DNA of 64,000 nucleotides from Palsa-504 sp963767565 (GTDB taxonomy: Bacteria; Actinomycetota; Actinomycetes; Streptosporangiales; Streptosporangiaceae). The translations under genes were made by a program, and so were the position numbers. Positions 22,120 to 32,200 of this stretch are shown here, one piece after another. The notes under the pieces were generated by a model. It searched no databases and was not told the origin of the DNA. It saw only the letters and a program-made list of their open reading frames with translations. The DNA lies in assembly GCA_963767565.1 (NCBI GenBank), contig CAVYEG010000011.1:159757-223756 (forward strand). Direction: 5' to 3'. Each line of letters opens with the position of its first letter. The first letter of the stretch is position 1.

Positions 22120-23091
22120 ATGCTCGAAACTTCGGCCCGGCTGCTGCGGCTGCTGTCCCTGCTGCAGTCCCGCCGGGACTGGACCGGCACCGAACTGGCC
22201 GGACGGCTCGGCGTCGGCCTGCGCACCGTGCGGCGGGACATCGACCGGCTGCGTGACCTGGGCTACCCGGTGGACGCGGCCCCGGGCGTGGCGGGAGGCT
22301 ACCGGCTGGGCACCGGGGCCGTGCTGCCGCCGCTGCTGCTGGACGACGAGGAGGCCGTGGCCGTGGCGATCAGCCTGCACACGGCCACGACCGGGAGCGT
22401 GGCCGGGCTGGAGGAGACCGCGCTGCGGGCCCTGACCAAGCTGCAGCAGACGCTGCCATCCCGGCTCCGGCACCGGATCAGCGCCTTCCACGCCACCACG
22501 GTGCCGCTGGCCGGCCCGGCCGGCCGGGTGGACCCGGACCTGCTGACCGCCATCGCGGCAGCTTGCCGCGACCAGCGGCGGCTGCGCCTGGGCTACCCAG
22601 GCCGGGACGGCGTCGCGACCAGGCACGTCGAGCCGCACCGCCTGGTGCATACCCCGCGCCGCTGGTACCTGCTGGCCTGGGACCTCGACCGGGCCGGCTG
22701 GCGCACCTTCCGGGTCGACCGCATCGCCGGGCCGCTCGGCCCGCCCGGCGCGCGGTTCACCCCGCGCCCGCTGCCGGCCGATGACGTGGCGGCCTACGTG
22801 TCGCACTCCATCTCGTCCGCGCCCTACCGCTACCAGGCCAGGATCCTCATCCACGCGCCGCTGGCGGCGGTGGCCCAGCGCTCCTCCCCGACGGCCGGGC
22901 GGCTGGAGGCGGCCGGACCGGACGCCTGCGTGCTGCACACCGGGTCCAACTCGCTGGACGAACTGGCCCTGTACGTCGCCGTCAAGGGCTTCGACTTCCA
23001 GGTCCTCGACCCGCCCGAGCTCGCCGGGACCTTGCGCGCCCTGGCCGGCCGGCTACGCCGGGCCGCGGACGCGAGCCCTGGTCAGGCGTAG
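22120..23091 (+). CDS. HTH-WYL domain transcriptional regulator
   Basis: 323 residues. The N-terminal DeoR-like helix-turn-helix (LLSLLQSRRDWTGTELAGRL, GLRTVRRDIDRLRDLGYPVD) is followed by the wing GVAGGYRLGTG. A WYL domain (LRLGYPGRDGVATRHVEPHR, WYLLAWDLDRAGWRTFRVDR) and a WCX-like C-terminus complete it. Probably regulates the divergent epoxide hydrolase. Its last 10 bp overlap the end of panB, which is convergent. Confidence 0.9.
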   Translation: MLETSARLLRLLSLLQSRRDWTGTELAGRLGVGLRTVRRDIDRLRDLGYPVDAAPGVAGGYRLGTGAVLPPLLLDDEEAVAVAISLHTATTGSVAGLEETALRALTKLQQTLPSRLRHRISAFHATTVPLAGPAGRVDPDLLTAIAAACRDQRRLRLGYPGRDGVATRHVEPHRLVHTPRRWYLLAWDLDRAGWRTFRVDRIAGPLGPPGARFTPRPLPADDVAAYVSHSISSAPYRYQARILIHAPLAAVAQRSSPTAGRLEAAGPDACVLHTGSNSLDELALYVAVKGFDFQVLDPPELAGTLRALAGRLRRAADASPGQA

Positions 23092-23909
23092 CTGTGGGCT
23101 TCGTCGGGATAGTGCTGGCTGGCGACCTCGGTGACGTAGCGGCGGGTGGCGTCGAGCAGGACGTCACGGGTCTCGGCATAGCGCTTCACGAAACGCGGCA
23201 GGCGACCGGTGGTCAGCCCGGCCAGGTCCGGCCAGACCATGATCTGGGCGTCGCAGAACGGCCCGGCCCCGATGCCCACGGTGGGGATGCGCAGTGCCGC
23301 CGAGACCCGGCGAGCGAGTTCGGCCGGGACCGCTTCGAGCACGACGGCGAACGCGCCGGCCTGCTCCAGCGCCCGCGCGTCGGCCAGCAGGTCCTCCCCG
23401 GCCTGGCCGCGGCCCTGGACCCGGCGCGTGCCGCCCAGCACGTTGACGCTCTGCGGGGTCAGCCCGAGATGGCCCATGACCGGGATGCCCGCCCCGGTGA
23501 GCGTCTCGACCTGGGGCACGACACGGCGGCCGCCCTCCAGCTTCACCGCCTGCGCGCCGCCCTCCTTCAGGTGCCGGACCGCGCTGGCCAGCGCCGCCTG
23601 CGGCCCGGCCTGATAGCTGCCGAACGGCAGGTCGGCCACCACCAGCGCCGTCCTGGTCCCGCGCACCACCGCCTGGACCATCGGGATCAGCTCGTGCATG
23701 GTGACCGGCACCGTGTCGCGGTAACCGAGCACCAGCTCGGCGCTGGTGTCGCCGACCAGCAGCGCGCGGACGCCCGCCTGCTCGAAGATCCCGGCGGTGA
23801 GCGTGTCGTAGCTGGTGAGCATGGCCCACCGCTCACCCCGGTCGGTGGCTGCCTGGAGGTCAGAGATGGTGATCCGCCGGTCGTCCGGCCACGCCGTCGC
23901 ACTGGACAT
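23082..23909 (-). CDS. panB: 3-methyl-2-oxobutanoate hydroxymethyltransferase (ketopantoate synthase)
   Basis: 275 residues, the usual PanB length. It transfers a hydroxymethyl group from methylene-tetrahydrofolate to alpha-ketoisovalerate, the first step of pantothenate and CoA synthesis. Conserved segments are WAMLTSYDTLTAGIFEQAGV, LLVGDTSAELVLGYRDTVPV, VVADLPFGSYQ, AQAVKLEGG and the ending PTVGIGAGPFCDAQIMVWPD. No other pan gene is adjacent. Confidence 0.95.
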   Translation of the reverse strand: MSSATAWPDDRRITISDLQAATDRGERWAMLTSYDTLTAGIFEQAGVRALLVGDTSAELVLGYRDTVPVTMHELIPMVQAVVRGTRTALVVADLPFGSYQAGPQAALASAVRHLKEGGAQAVKLEGGRRVVPQVETLTGAGIPVMGHLGLTPQSVNVLGGTRRVQGRGQAGEDLLADARALEQAGAFAVVLEAVPAELARRVSAALRIPTVGIGAGPFCDAQIMVWPDLAGLTTGRLPRFVKRYAETRDVLLDATRRYVTEVASQHYPDEAHSYA

Positions 23910-23958
23910 GACAGTTCCTTCCCGGTCGCCACCACGTGGTTGGCGCCACTGCCCATGA

Positions 23959-25446
23959 TCACACGCGGCGGCCGGCGCTAGCTGCCGCGGGCCAGCCGGG
24001 CGCCCCGGGCGCTGACGGGCCGGCCGGCTCGCGGTCCGGCCGGGCTTGGATGACCGCGACGATGAGGAGCGGGTAGCACCAGGTGAGATAGCTGTAGAAC
24101 CAGTAGCCCAGGAGTAGCTGCCCGCCGATCAGGAGCGCGGCGGCGAGGGCGGCGTGCTGGCGCGCGTCCTGCACTCCGGGACGCAGCAGAGGCGAGAGCG
24201 CGAGCAGCACCAGCACGACGGCCAGTACGGCCCTGGCCGTCGTGCTGGCCACGTGCGGCATATAGGTCCAGATGCTGAACTGCACGCCGCCGCCGCGCTG
24301 TATCAGCTGGTAGCCGAACGCCGAGTTGAGGAACTCACGGGGCCCGGAGGTGAGGAGCGGCCAGGCGATCATCGCGGCCAGCGAGGCGACGAGCGCCAGC
24401 GCATACCGCAGGCGCCCCTGTCTCACGCCCAGGAACTGCAGTGCCACCAGCGCTGGAAGGAATTTGGTCAGGACGGCGGCGGCCATGATCAGCCCGCGAG
24501 CGACCGGACGCTCCGTGGCCGCCACGATGGCCCAGACGCACAGGGCGGCGATCAGCGCATCGTTGGTCTCCGCCAGCAGGGACAGGGCGGGGAACGGGTA
24601 GAGCAGGTACGCGAACACGAACGCCTGCGCGAGCGGCCGCCCGCCGAGCCGCCGCCCGAGGATGTGCAGTCCGGCGAGCGTCGCGGCGTCGAAGCAAGCC
24701 GCCGGCAGCAGCGTCGCGAGCTGCGCGGGCGCCGGCGGGAAGCTGGCCACGAACGGGATGTACGCGTCGTAGGCGAACGGGCCGTAGGTGTCGGGGTGAT
24801 AGAGGCGAAGCCCGCCGGGGCCCAGCCAGGACGCGGCCCCGTACAGGGGCAGGCCGTGCAGCAGGCGCCAGGCGCCAACCGAGCTCGCCCGCCCGACGTC
24901 CAGGATGTTGCTGCCCGCCGCGACACCTCCGATCCGGACGAGCAGCAGGATCACGATCGCCGGGACCAGCCACCGGGAGCCGATCGACGGGCGCAGTTCC
25001 GGCATCCGCCATATCCCGAAGGTCACACCTACCATGCGGGCGAACAGCCAGCCGAGGCAGACGGCGGCCAGCCACAGGCCGACGGCGGCCAGGTCGTCGC
25101 TGAGCAGCATCGCCACGGGGAAGAAGCCAGCGAGCGCCAGCAGGTCCAGATGCTCGACCCGCCATGGGCGCCGCCGGTCGAACAGCCCGAGGACAAAGCA
25201 GGCCGCCGACGGTACGGCGACCAACAGCGGATGCAACGTGAACGCGCCGCCGGCGACCGCCGGAGTGAACCAGCCGCCGCCTTCCGGCACGAGACCATGA
25301 CCAACCGGCACGAGCGCGGCCAGCGCCGCCAGTCCGCCGACGAAGACGAACACGAGCAGGCCAGCGACCGCCAGTCCGCTCGTCCGGTCCGGCCGCCCGC
25401 TCAGGCGCATGGTGTGACCGGGTGGCAGGTCCGTCATGTGCGGCAT
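23959..25446 (-). CDS. Multi-pass membrane protein, GT-C/DUF2029-like glycosyltransferase
   Basis: About 495 residues read from ATG 25446; the frame is open 57 bp further upstream. At least ten hydrophobic helices, for example LAVAGLLVFVFVGGLAALAA and ARAVLAVVLVLLALSPLLRP. Periplasmic-loop motifs YHPDTYGPFAYDAYIPFVAS and ALIAALCVWAIVAATERP are typical of polyprenyl-phosphate-sugar-using GT-C proteins of actinobacteria. Substrate unknown. The start is uncertain; MTDLPPGHTMRL at 25437 is another choice. Confidence 0.7.
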   Translation of the reverse strand: MPHMTDLPPGHTMRLSGRPDRTSGLAVAGLLVFVFVGGLAALAALVPVGHGLVPEGGGWFTPAVAGGAFTLHPLLVAVPSAACFVLGLFDRRRPWRVEHLDLLALAGFFPVAMLLSDDLAAVGLWLAAVCLGWLFARMVGVTFGIWRMPELRPSIGSRWLVPAIVILLLVRIGGVAAGSNILDVGRASSVGAWRLLHGLPLYGAASWLGPGGLRLYHPDTYGPFAYDAYIPFVASFPPAPAQLATLLPAACFDAATLAGLHILGRRLGGRPLAQAFVFAYLLYPFPALSLLAETNDALIAALCVWAIVAATERPVARGLIMAAAVLTKFLPALVALQFLGVRQGRLRYALALVASLAAMIAWPLLTSGPREFLNSAFGYQLIQRGGGVQFSIWTYMPHVASTTARAVLAVVLVLLALSPLLRPGVQDARQHAALAAALLIGGQLLLGYWFYSYLTWCYPLLIVAVIQARPDREPAGPSAPGAPGWPAAASAGRRV

Positions 25447-25788
25447 GGACGCCCCCGTACGCGGTTCATGCGCTACACGCGGCTGACCGATCTGGCCAGC
25501 CACCGGTCACGCTACGGACTGGGGCACGCGAGGCCATCGGCCCGCGGGCTGATTCCCGGTATGAGATCCAGGCCGGCCTGTCATCCCTGAGCGGGATACC
25601 GGGATCCCCCCGTTGGGGGAGACCTCCACCAGCGGTGGTAAACCTGCCGGAAGGACCCCCGGCGGGTCCCGCTCCGGGCCCGAGCCGGACTGGCGGAGGG
25701 CGTCCTGCCCGGCTCCGGGGCAATCATGCCCATCACCCACCGGACTTCGGTGTTCGAAATCTTCCCTTTGGCAGTGCAGCCCGCCAGC
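25447..25788. other. Intergenic stretch with C/G-run repeat sequence, no gene seen
   Basis: About 340 bp. The part at 25600-25700 is rich in runs of C and G (gggatccccccgttggggga and acccccggcgggtcccg) and resembles the low-complexity insert in the PAS gene at 7608-7676. No conserved reading frame was recognised. Confidence 0.5.
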
Positions 25789-26136
25789 TCATCGTGCGGT
25801 GACGCGGTACCGGATTTCGAGCATGGTGCAGCCGGCCGGCGTGCGGTAGGGGCCGTGGGGCATGCCGGGCCGACGGCTCGCGTAGTGCCCGGCCCGGAAC
25901 GTCCGCCCGAGCGTAAGGTCAGTGAGCTCGCCTGCCAGCAGGTACACCTCCTCGACGTAGTCGTGGGTGATCACGCCGGCACCAGTGGTGTCCAGACCTG
26001 GCGCCCACCGTACGAGCCGCGTAAGCACAGCCGGGTCATCGGCATCCCGGGACAGCACCTTCTCCTCCGTGCCCGGCTGCTGGGCCTCCCGCCACGCCAC
26101 GGCGTCCGCGGCGAAGAACTCAAGTTGCCGTTTCAT
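25789..26136 (-). CDS. Cupin-fold protein
   Basis: About 115 residues from ATG 26136. The core GVITHDYVEEVYLLAGELTD, then GHYASRRPGMPHGPYRTPAG and TMLEIRYRV, has the two cupin motifs with possible metal-binding His and Glu. Small cupins of this kind resemble ChrR-like or sugar-binding domains. Substrate unknown. Confidence 0.75.
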   Translation of the reverse strand: MKRQLEFFAADAVAWREAQQPGTEEKVLSRDADDPAVLTRLVRWAPGLDTTGAGVITHDYVEEVYLLAGELTDLTLGRTFRAGHYASRRPGMPHGPYRTPAGCTMLEIRYRVTAR

Positions 26137-26184
26137 CCCACCGACTCCTGATCTCCGGCCACCCCGCATTGCGCTCAGACAGCA

Positions 26185-26224
26185 CTCAGGAGGGACGCAC
26201 GCTGTAGCGGACGCCCCTCCTGAG
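26185..26224 (-). terminator. Hairpin downstream of nrdJ
   Basis: 10-bp stem ctcaggaggg / ccctcctgag with a 20-nt loop that itself contains a small cgc/gcg stem. It is 33 bp beyond the nrdJ stop and before the cupin gene, so it may end the nrdRJ transcript. Confidence 0.6.
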
Positions 26225-26257
26225 CTGGCAGAACTTCTCCTATCGCGGCCCTCAGAA

Positions 26258-29200
26258 TTAACTGCAGCCGCTGGTGGAGCCGCAGCCCTCGCAGACGTAG
26301 CAGCTGCCGGCCGGGCGCATCTTGGTGCCGCAGGTCAGGCAGAGCGGGGCGTCGGCGGTACGGCCCTGCTGGGCCTCGATCAGCTCGGTGGAGCTGTGCG
26401 GGGCGGCGGGGACGGCCGGGACCGGCTGAGCCGGGGTGGCGGGAAAGGGGGCGGCAGCCGGTGCCACGGACCGTTCGACATGAAGAGGGGGTTCCACGGC
26501 GGCCGACTGGGCAAGTTCCTCCGGGTCCAGGTCGTCGCTCAGCCCGGCGGGATCGTGCCCGGCCACCTCGGCGGCGCGCTCGGCGGCGGACAGGATGCCG
26601 AGCTCGGCGCGGTCCTCGTAGGACAGGTGGTCCAGGGCCAGTCGGCGGAAGATGTAGTCCATCACCGAGCTGGCGATCCTGATGTCAGGATCGTCGGTCA
26701 GGCCGGCCGGCTCGAACCGCATGTTGGTGAACTTGCCCACGTAAGAATCGAGCGGGATGCCGTACTGCAGGCCGACCGAGATGGCCATGGAGAAGGCATC
26801 CATCACGCCGGCCAGGGTGGAGCCCTGCTTGCCGAGCTTGAGGAACACCTCGCCGATGCCGTCGTCCGGGTAGCTGGAGGCGGTCATGTAGCCTTCGGCG
26901 CCAGCCACGGAGAACCTGGTCACGGTGGCGGGCCGCTGCCGGGGCAGCCGCCTGCGGACCGGCCGGTGCTCGTGCGGCTCGGGCTGGGCCGCGACCGCCT
27001 CGGCCTCGGCGGGCTTCTTCCGCGCGTCGGACAGCGGCTGGCCGACCTTGCAGTTGTCGCGGTAGATGGCCAGGGCCTTCAGGCCGAGCTTCCAGCCCTC
27101 GAAATAGATCCGCTCGATGTCCTCGACGCTGGCGTTCTCGGGCATGTTCACGGTCTTGGAGATCGACCCGGACAGCAGCGGCTGGACCGCGGCCATCATC
27201 CGGACGTGGCCCATCGCGCTGATCGACCGCTCGCCCATGGCGCAGTCGAACACGTCGTAGTGCTCGGGCCGCAGGCCCGGGGCGTTGACCACGTGACCGT
27301 GCTCGGCGATGTACTCGGTGATCGCCTCAACCTGCTCGTGCGGGTAGCCGAGGTTCTTCAGCGCGCGCGGCACGGTCTGGTTGACGATCTGCATCGAGCC
27401 GCCGCCGACCAGCTTCTTGAACTTGACCAGGGCCAGGTCGGGCTCGATGCCGGTGGTGTCACAATCCATCATGAGGCCGATGGTGTTGTGACTCACCATG
27501 CCGTTCGCCACATAGGTAACGTTCTCCGGCACCGACAGGTCGTAGGTGGGCTGGACGCCGCCGTCGTCATTCTGCGCGACCCGCTCGAAGAGGTAACCGA
27601 GCACGGTGCCGAGCCGGTCATCGAGGGTCTCCTCGAAGATCCGCGAGGCAAACATACGAGGGACACCACCGTATATGCGCAGCGACTGCATCATGGTGTT
27701 ACGGGACCGGCGGTCGGCGGGGGCAAGTTCTGCCCAGGCCTCGTCGGGCATGAAGATGTAGTCCTTCTTCGCGGACTGCTCCGGCTCCAACTCGGTAACC
27801 AAGCTGTCCTTCCGCTGACCGATGAAGCCGATTAGCTCGCTGAAGTTGAGCGCGTGATCGACATTGCGCAGCCGCACCTGGTAGATCGGGCCGCCCCAAC
27901 CGCTTGCGGTGTTGCGGGTGGTCGTTGCGAGCCCTAGCGTAAGCAGCATCGTGCGGATCTCGGCGGCGAATGACTCGTGGGCCGTATAGATGCTCGGCAC
28001 ACCATCGAGGACTGTGCCATCCGCTTCAAAAAGGCCACGCAGGAACGCTCCGTACACCGACGGGTGGTTGGCCTCCAGAATCGCGGACGGAACCCGAGGC
28101 ACCCATCCCTTACCGCTGTGGTCGTCGTGCGGCAGACGCTTCGCAAAGCCCGCTGCCTGCCACCAGCGTGCCAAGCGGACAGATGGCAAGGTCACCTCGT
28201 GGTAGCCCTCCTTCTGGGTGACTACCGTCTCGATGCCGAACAGGTCCTTGGCTAGGACGCTGAGGCGGGCCACCACGTCCAAGTCGGTGTCGGCGACGCA
28301 CAGCCGTATTTCTCCAGCGTGCAGGCTGCCGTCACCCATGAAGTAACCGACGAGTTCGGCCACTTCGGGTGTGACAGCGTCGGGCACGCATAGGTGCCGA
28401 TCGCCGGTGTAGTGCGCCTGAGCCAAGATCGGTAGCGGCACATGGCGCGGCTCGCCAACCAGAGTGCGCATCTGGATGGGAAGGATGTCGCCTGGGGCGA
28501 GATCGGCCAGACGCTTCCATTCCCATGCCTTCGTGATGGGATCGACAACCTTCACGCGGTGAGCGAGCGTTCCCTGGATGGTGTAGCCGCTCTGGGTCCG
28601 GATCCGGCGGGTCGGCTCCTCGCCGTTGACGAAGAACTTCGTCGCACGCTTCGGGCCCTCGTCCGTGGACACCGTGAGGTCCGCGATGTCCTGCCAGCGA
28701 TCGCCGTAGACATCGGCTATCTCGCCTAGGCGGGCGAGTCCGCGGTTGGTGGTCACCAAAGTGTCAGCTGTTAGGCATCCGGTCGGCGCGAGCAGCGAGG
28801 CTTGTGCGTTCCGGTAGCCGTTGGCCTCGCCGAGCTCGACGCACTCCTGCCAGGTCTGGTTGGCCAGGTCGAGGATCTCGCGGTCCATGACGGCGACCGT
28901 CCTGATCTGCTCGCTGGCATCGGCGTGCTTGCGGATCACCCGCTTGTGCGGCTTGGCGTTGCGGGCGTAGCCGTCGTAGGGACCGACGGCCGCGGCCAGT
29001 TCGGCCGAGGTCCGGTAGGCGGTGCCGGTCATCAGCGAGGTGATGGCGGCGGCGATGGCCCGGCCGCCTTCGGAGTCGTAGGCGTGGCCGGTGGCCATCA
29101 GCAGCGCGCCCAGGTTGGCGTAGCCGATGCCGAGCTGCCGGTAGGCCCGGGTGGTGGCGGTGATCTTCTCGGTCGGGAAGTCGGCGAAGCAGATCGAGAT

Positions 29201-32200
29201 GTCCATCGCGGTGATGATCAGCTCGGCGATCTTCCTGAACCGCTCGACGTCGAAGGTGTCGTCGTCGCGCAGGAACTTGAGCAGGTTGATGCTGGCCAGG
29301 TTGCAGGAGGAGTTGTCCAGGTGGACGTACTCCGAGCAGTTGGCGACCACGGTGCCGCTGACGATGTAGGAGTGGTTCCTCGGCTCGGTGAGGTTGTAAG
29401 TGGTCTCGAAACCCTTGGACTCGCGGCTGACCATTCGCACGGTGCGGTCGACCTTGCAGAAATTGGTCTCCTCGGCGATCTCGGCCAACTTGGCCTGCTT
29501 GCCGGGGAGGCTGAAGCCGACGAGACGGTAGAAATCGCTGATGGACCCGGCGGTGATGCGTAGGTCATAGCTCGGCCCATCGGAACCGTAGCTGGCCTCG
29601 GTGCCGTCCTTGCGCGTGTAGTGGAACGAAGCCGCCTTCTTCGCGCTCGTCATGTAGATACGCGATGCGATCCCGAGCGAGGCGAGTAGCTCCTGGACCC
29701 CGATCAGCAGCTCTTCAGAGCGGCTGCCCAGGCCGACGTACCTGGTTTCGTTGCTTCGCTGGCGCACCACGCAGCCGTCCGCGTCGAACAGGCCGCGCAG
29801 AAAGGCGGTCACGGCGTCTTCTGGAGCCTCGTAGACCGCGGACGGGACAACCTTGTCCGCGGCGCGTCCCTCAGCGACACCCAGCTGGTACAGGAACTGG
29901 CCGAACGCCCGCCGCGTCACGCGCAGCTGCAGCGTGCCGTTCGGCTGCACGCTCGGCTTGCTCCCGAAGCCGGTGATCTTGGTGAGCAGGGCATGGTGCC
30001 TGGGCAGCACGACGTCCTTGTCTTCGTCTGAGCCGTAGACGGTCACCGCACTGGCATCACGGGCGTCGATGCAGCCGTCACCGGTCAGCCAGCCCAGGTA
30101 GTGCGCGAACTCCTCGTCCCACTTGTCCGGGACCTGCAGTGGCTTGCGGGTTTTCTCGTACTGGACTGCGAGGATCGCGTGCATGGGGAGGCGGTTGTCA
30201 GCCATAGGACGCGACGCGTGCTGGAACGAGCGGACGACCTTGTCGCCGTCGGTCAGTTCCTCGGCGTGGACCCAGCCCCTGTTGGCGGTCCAGATCCGGT
30301 GGCCGGGCGTGCACCGTAGCCGCGATCCGTCGGAGAAGCGGACCTCGAGGATCTCGTTCGTCCCAGTCACCATGTACCGGGTCGGGACGGTCGCCGTTAC
30401 CCGGTCCTGAGGATCGGTCGGGGCCGTCACGTCGTTTGTATAGACAGCGAACTTCTCCTCGTTCGCCGCGCGGCGCACGAGGTCTCCGATCCGGATGAGT
30501 CCCTTATCGGTGAGCACCCGCTGATCGGCGGGGAAGCACGGGTTGCTGGCCGAGATGCGGCCGGACTCGGGGCAGGTGTGCCAGTCGTTGATCGTGCCGT
30601 CGTACTGGATGCCGGGGTCGGCGCAGTCCCAGGCCGCCTGGGCCATCGAGCGGAACAGCTTCCTGGCGTCGACCCGCTCGACCACCTCGCCGGTGCGCCG
30701 GGCCAGCAGGTCGAACCCGTTGCCTTCCTCGACCGCGTGCATGAACTCGTCGGAGACGCGGACGGAGTTGTTGGCGTTCTGGTACTGGACGCTGACGATG
30801 TCCTTGCCGCCCAGGTCCATGTCGAACCCGGCGTCCCGCAGGACGCGGACCTTCTCTTCCTCGCGGGCCTTGGTCGTGATGAAATCGGCCACGTCCGGGT
30901 GGTCCACGTCGAGCACGACCATCTTGGCCGCGCGGCGGGTGGCGCCGCCGGACTTGATCGTGCCGGCCGAGGCGTCGGCGCCGCGCATGAACGAGACCGG
31001 GCCGCTCGCGGTGCCGCCGGAGGACAGCAGCTCCTTGCTGGAGCGGATCTTGGACAGGTTGACGCCCGCGCCGGAGCCGCCCTTGAAGATCAGGCCTTCT
31101 TCCCGGTACCAGTCCAGGATGGCGTCCATCGTGTCGTCGACGGCGAGGATGAAACAGTTATGGACGCGCACGTTGCCGGAGAGGTACTCGCCGCTCTCGG
31201 TCTGGATGTCGTAGACCTCCAGGGGACCCAGGTCTTCGAGCTGGTCGATTTCCAGGCGCTTGGTCGCCCGCGCCGGGAGCCCGGGAAGGTCGAAGCTCCG
31301 CTCGAGCTTCGCCGTCTTGACCGGGTCGATGAAGCCGATCTCGTCGGCGAAGATGCGTCGGTCCCCGGCCGACTGGATGCGGAGAGTCCAGCATCCATGC
31401 CGGTCCGCGCGGGCGTCGGTCTTGAATCCGACCCGGGAGTAAATGCCGAAGCGGAGCAGTAGCTGCTGCATCCCCTTGATGAGGCGCTCAGGGATCATGT
31501 CGACCTCCACCACCGTGGAGGACGTGCGCGCCGACACGAAGCCCTCAGCCTGGAAGATGCTCCTCAGGTAGGCGGCCGCGACGGGAAGCGGCGCGGTGAA
31601 CAGCCGGTCCGGGACGGTCATCTCGGTGCCGCGGACCAGAAGGTCCCAGCGATCGATGAAGTCGCGCAGGACTTCTCCATACAGCCGCGTGCGCCGGCAG
31701 TCCAGCCGCTCATCCTTAGTGGTGACCGTACGCTCGTGGCGGTGCACGCCGGGGAAGAGCAGGCTCAGGGACTCGCTCACCCAGTCCAGTTCCGCAGTGG
31801 TGACCGTCATCGCTTCGATAGTCAGCGAGCGGTTGGTGCCCTCGTACTGGCCGACGAACCCGTCTGACTGCAGCCAGCCCGCCAGTGCCGCCTCGGCGAT
31901 CTCGTAGCGGCTGATCTCGGCCTCGCCGTGGCTGTCGCGGCGGTGCCACTCCAGCTTGTCACCGGGCTTCAGGCTTCCGGCTGGCACGAAGCGGCCGCTA
32001 CCTTCCGCCGAGGACCGCCAGACTAGATGATCCGACGTCACGTCGAGCACGTAGCCCGCCTTGGTGTGCAGCCTCAGCACGTGCTTCGTGCCATTGGCCT
32101 TGGTCGCGACGATCCGCGTCACGCCGCGGGCATCGTAGACCTTGGTGCCGATGGCGTCATCTTCCACAAGCTTGCCGATGGGGACCAGGCCGCCGGGCGT

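Noticed and set aside
20860..22938. Minus-strand frame fusing a long N-terminal extension to the epoxide hydrolase
   Set aside because: The extension lies antisense to the WYL regulator. The real start at 22056 has a matching promoter region and conserved N-terminus.
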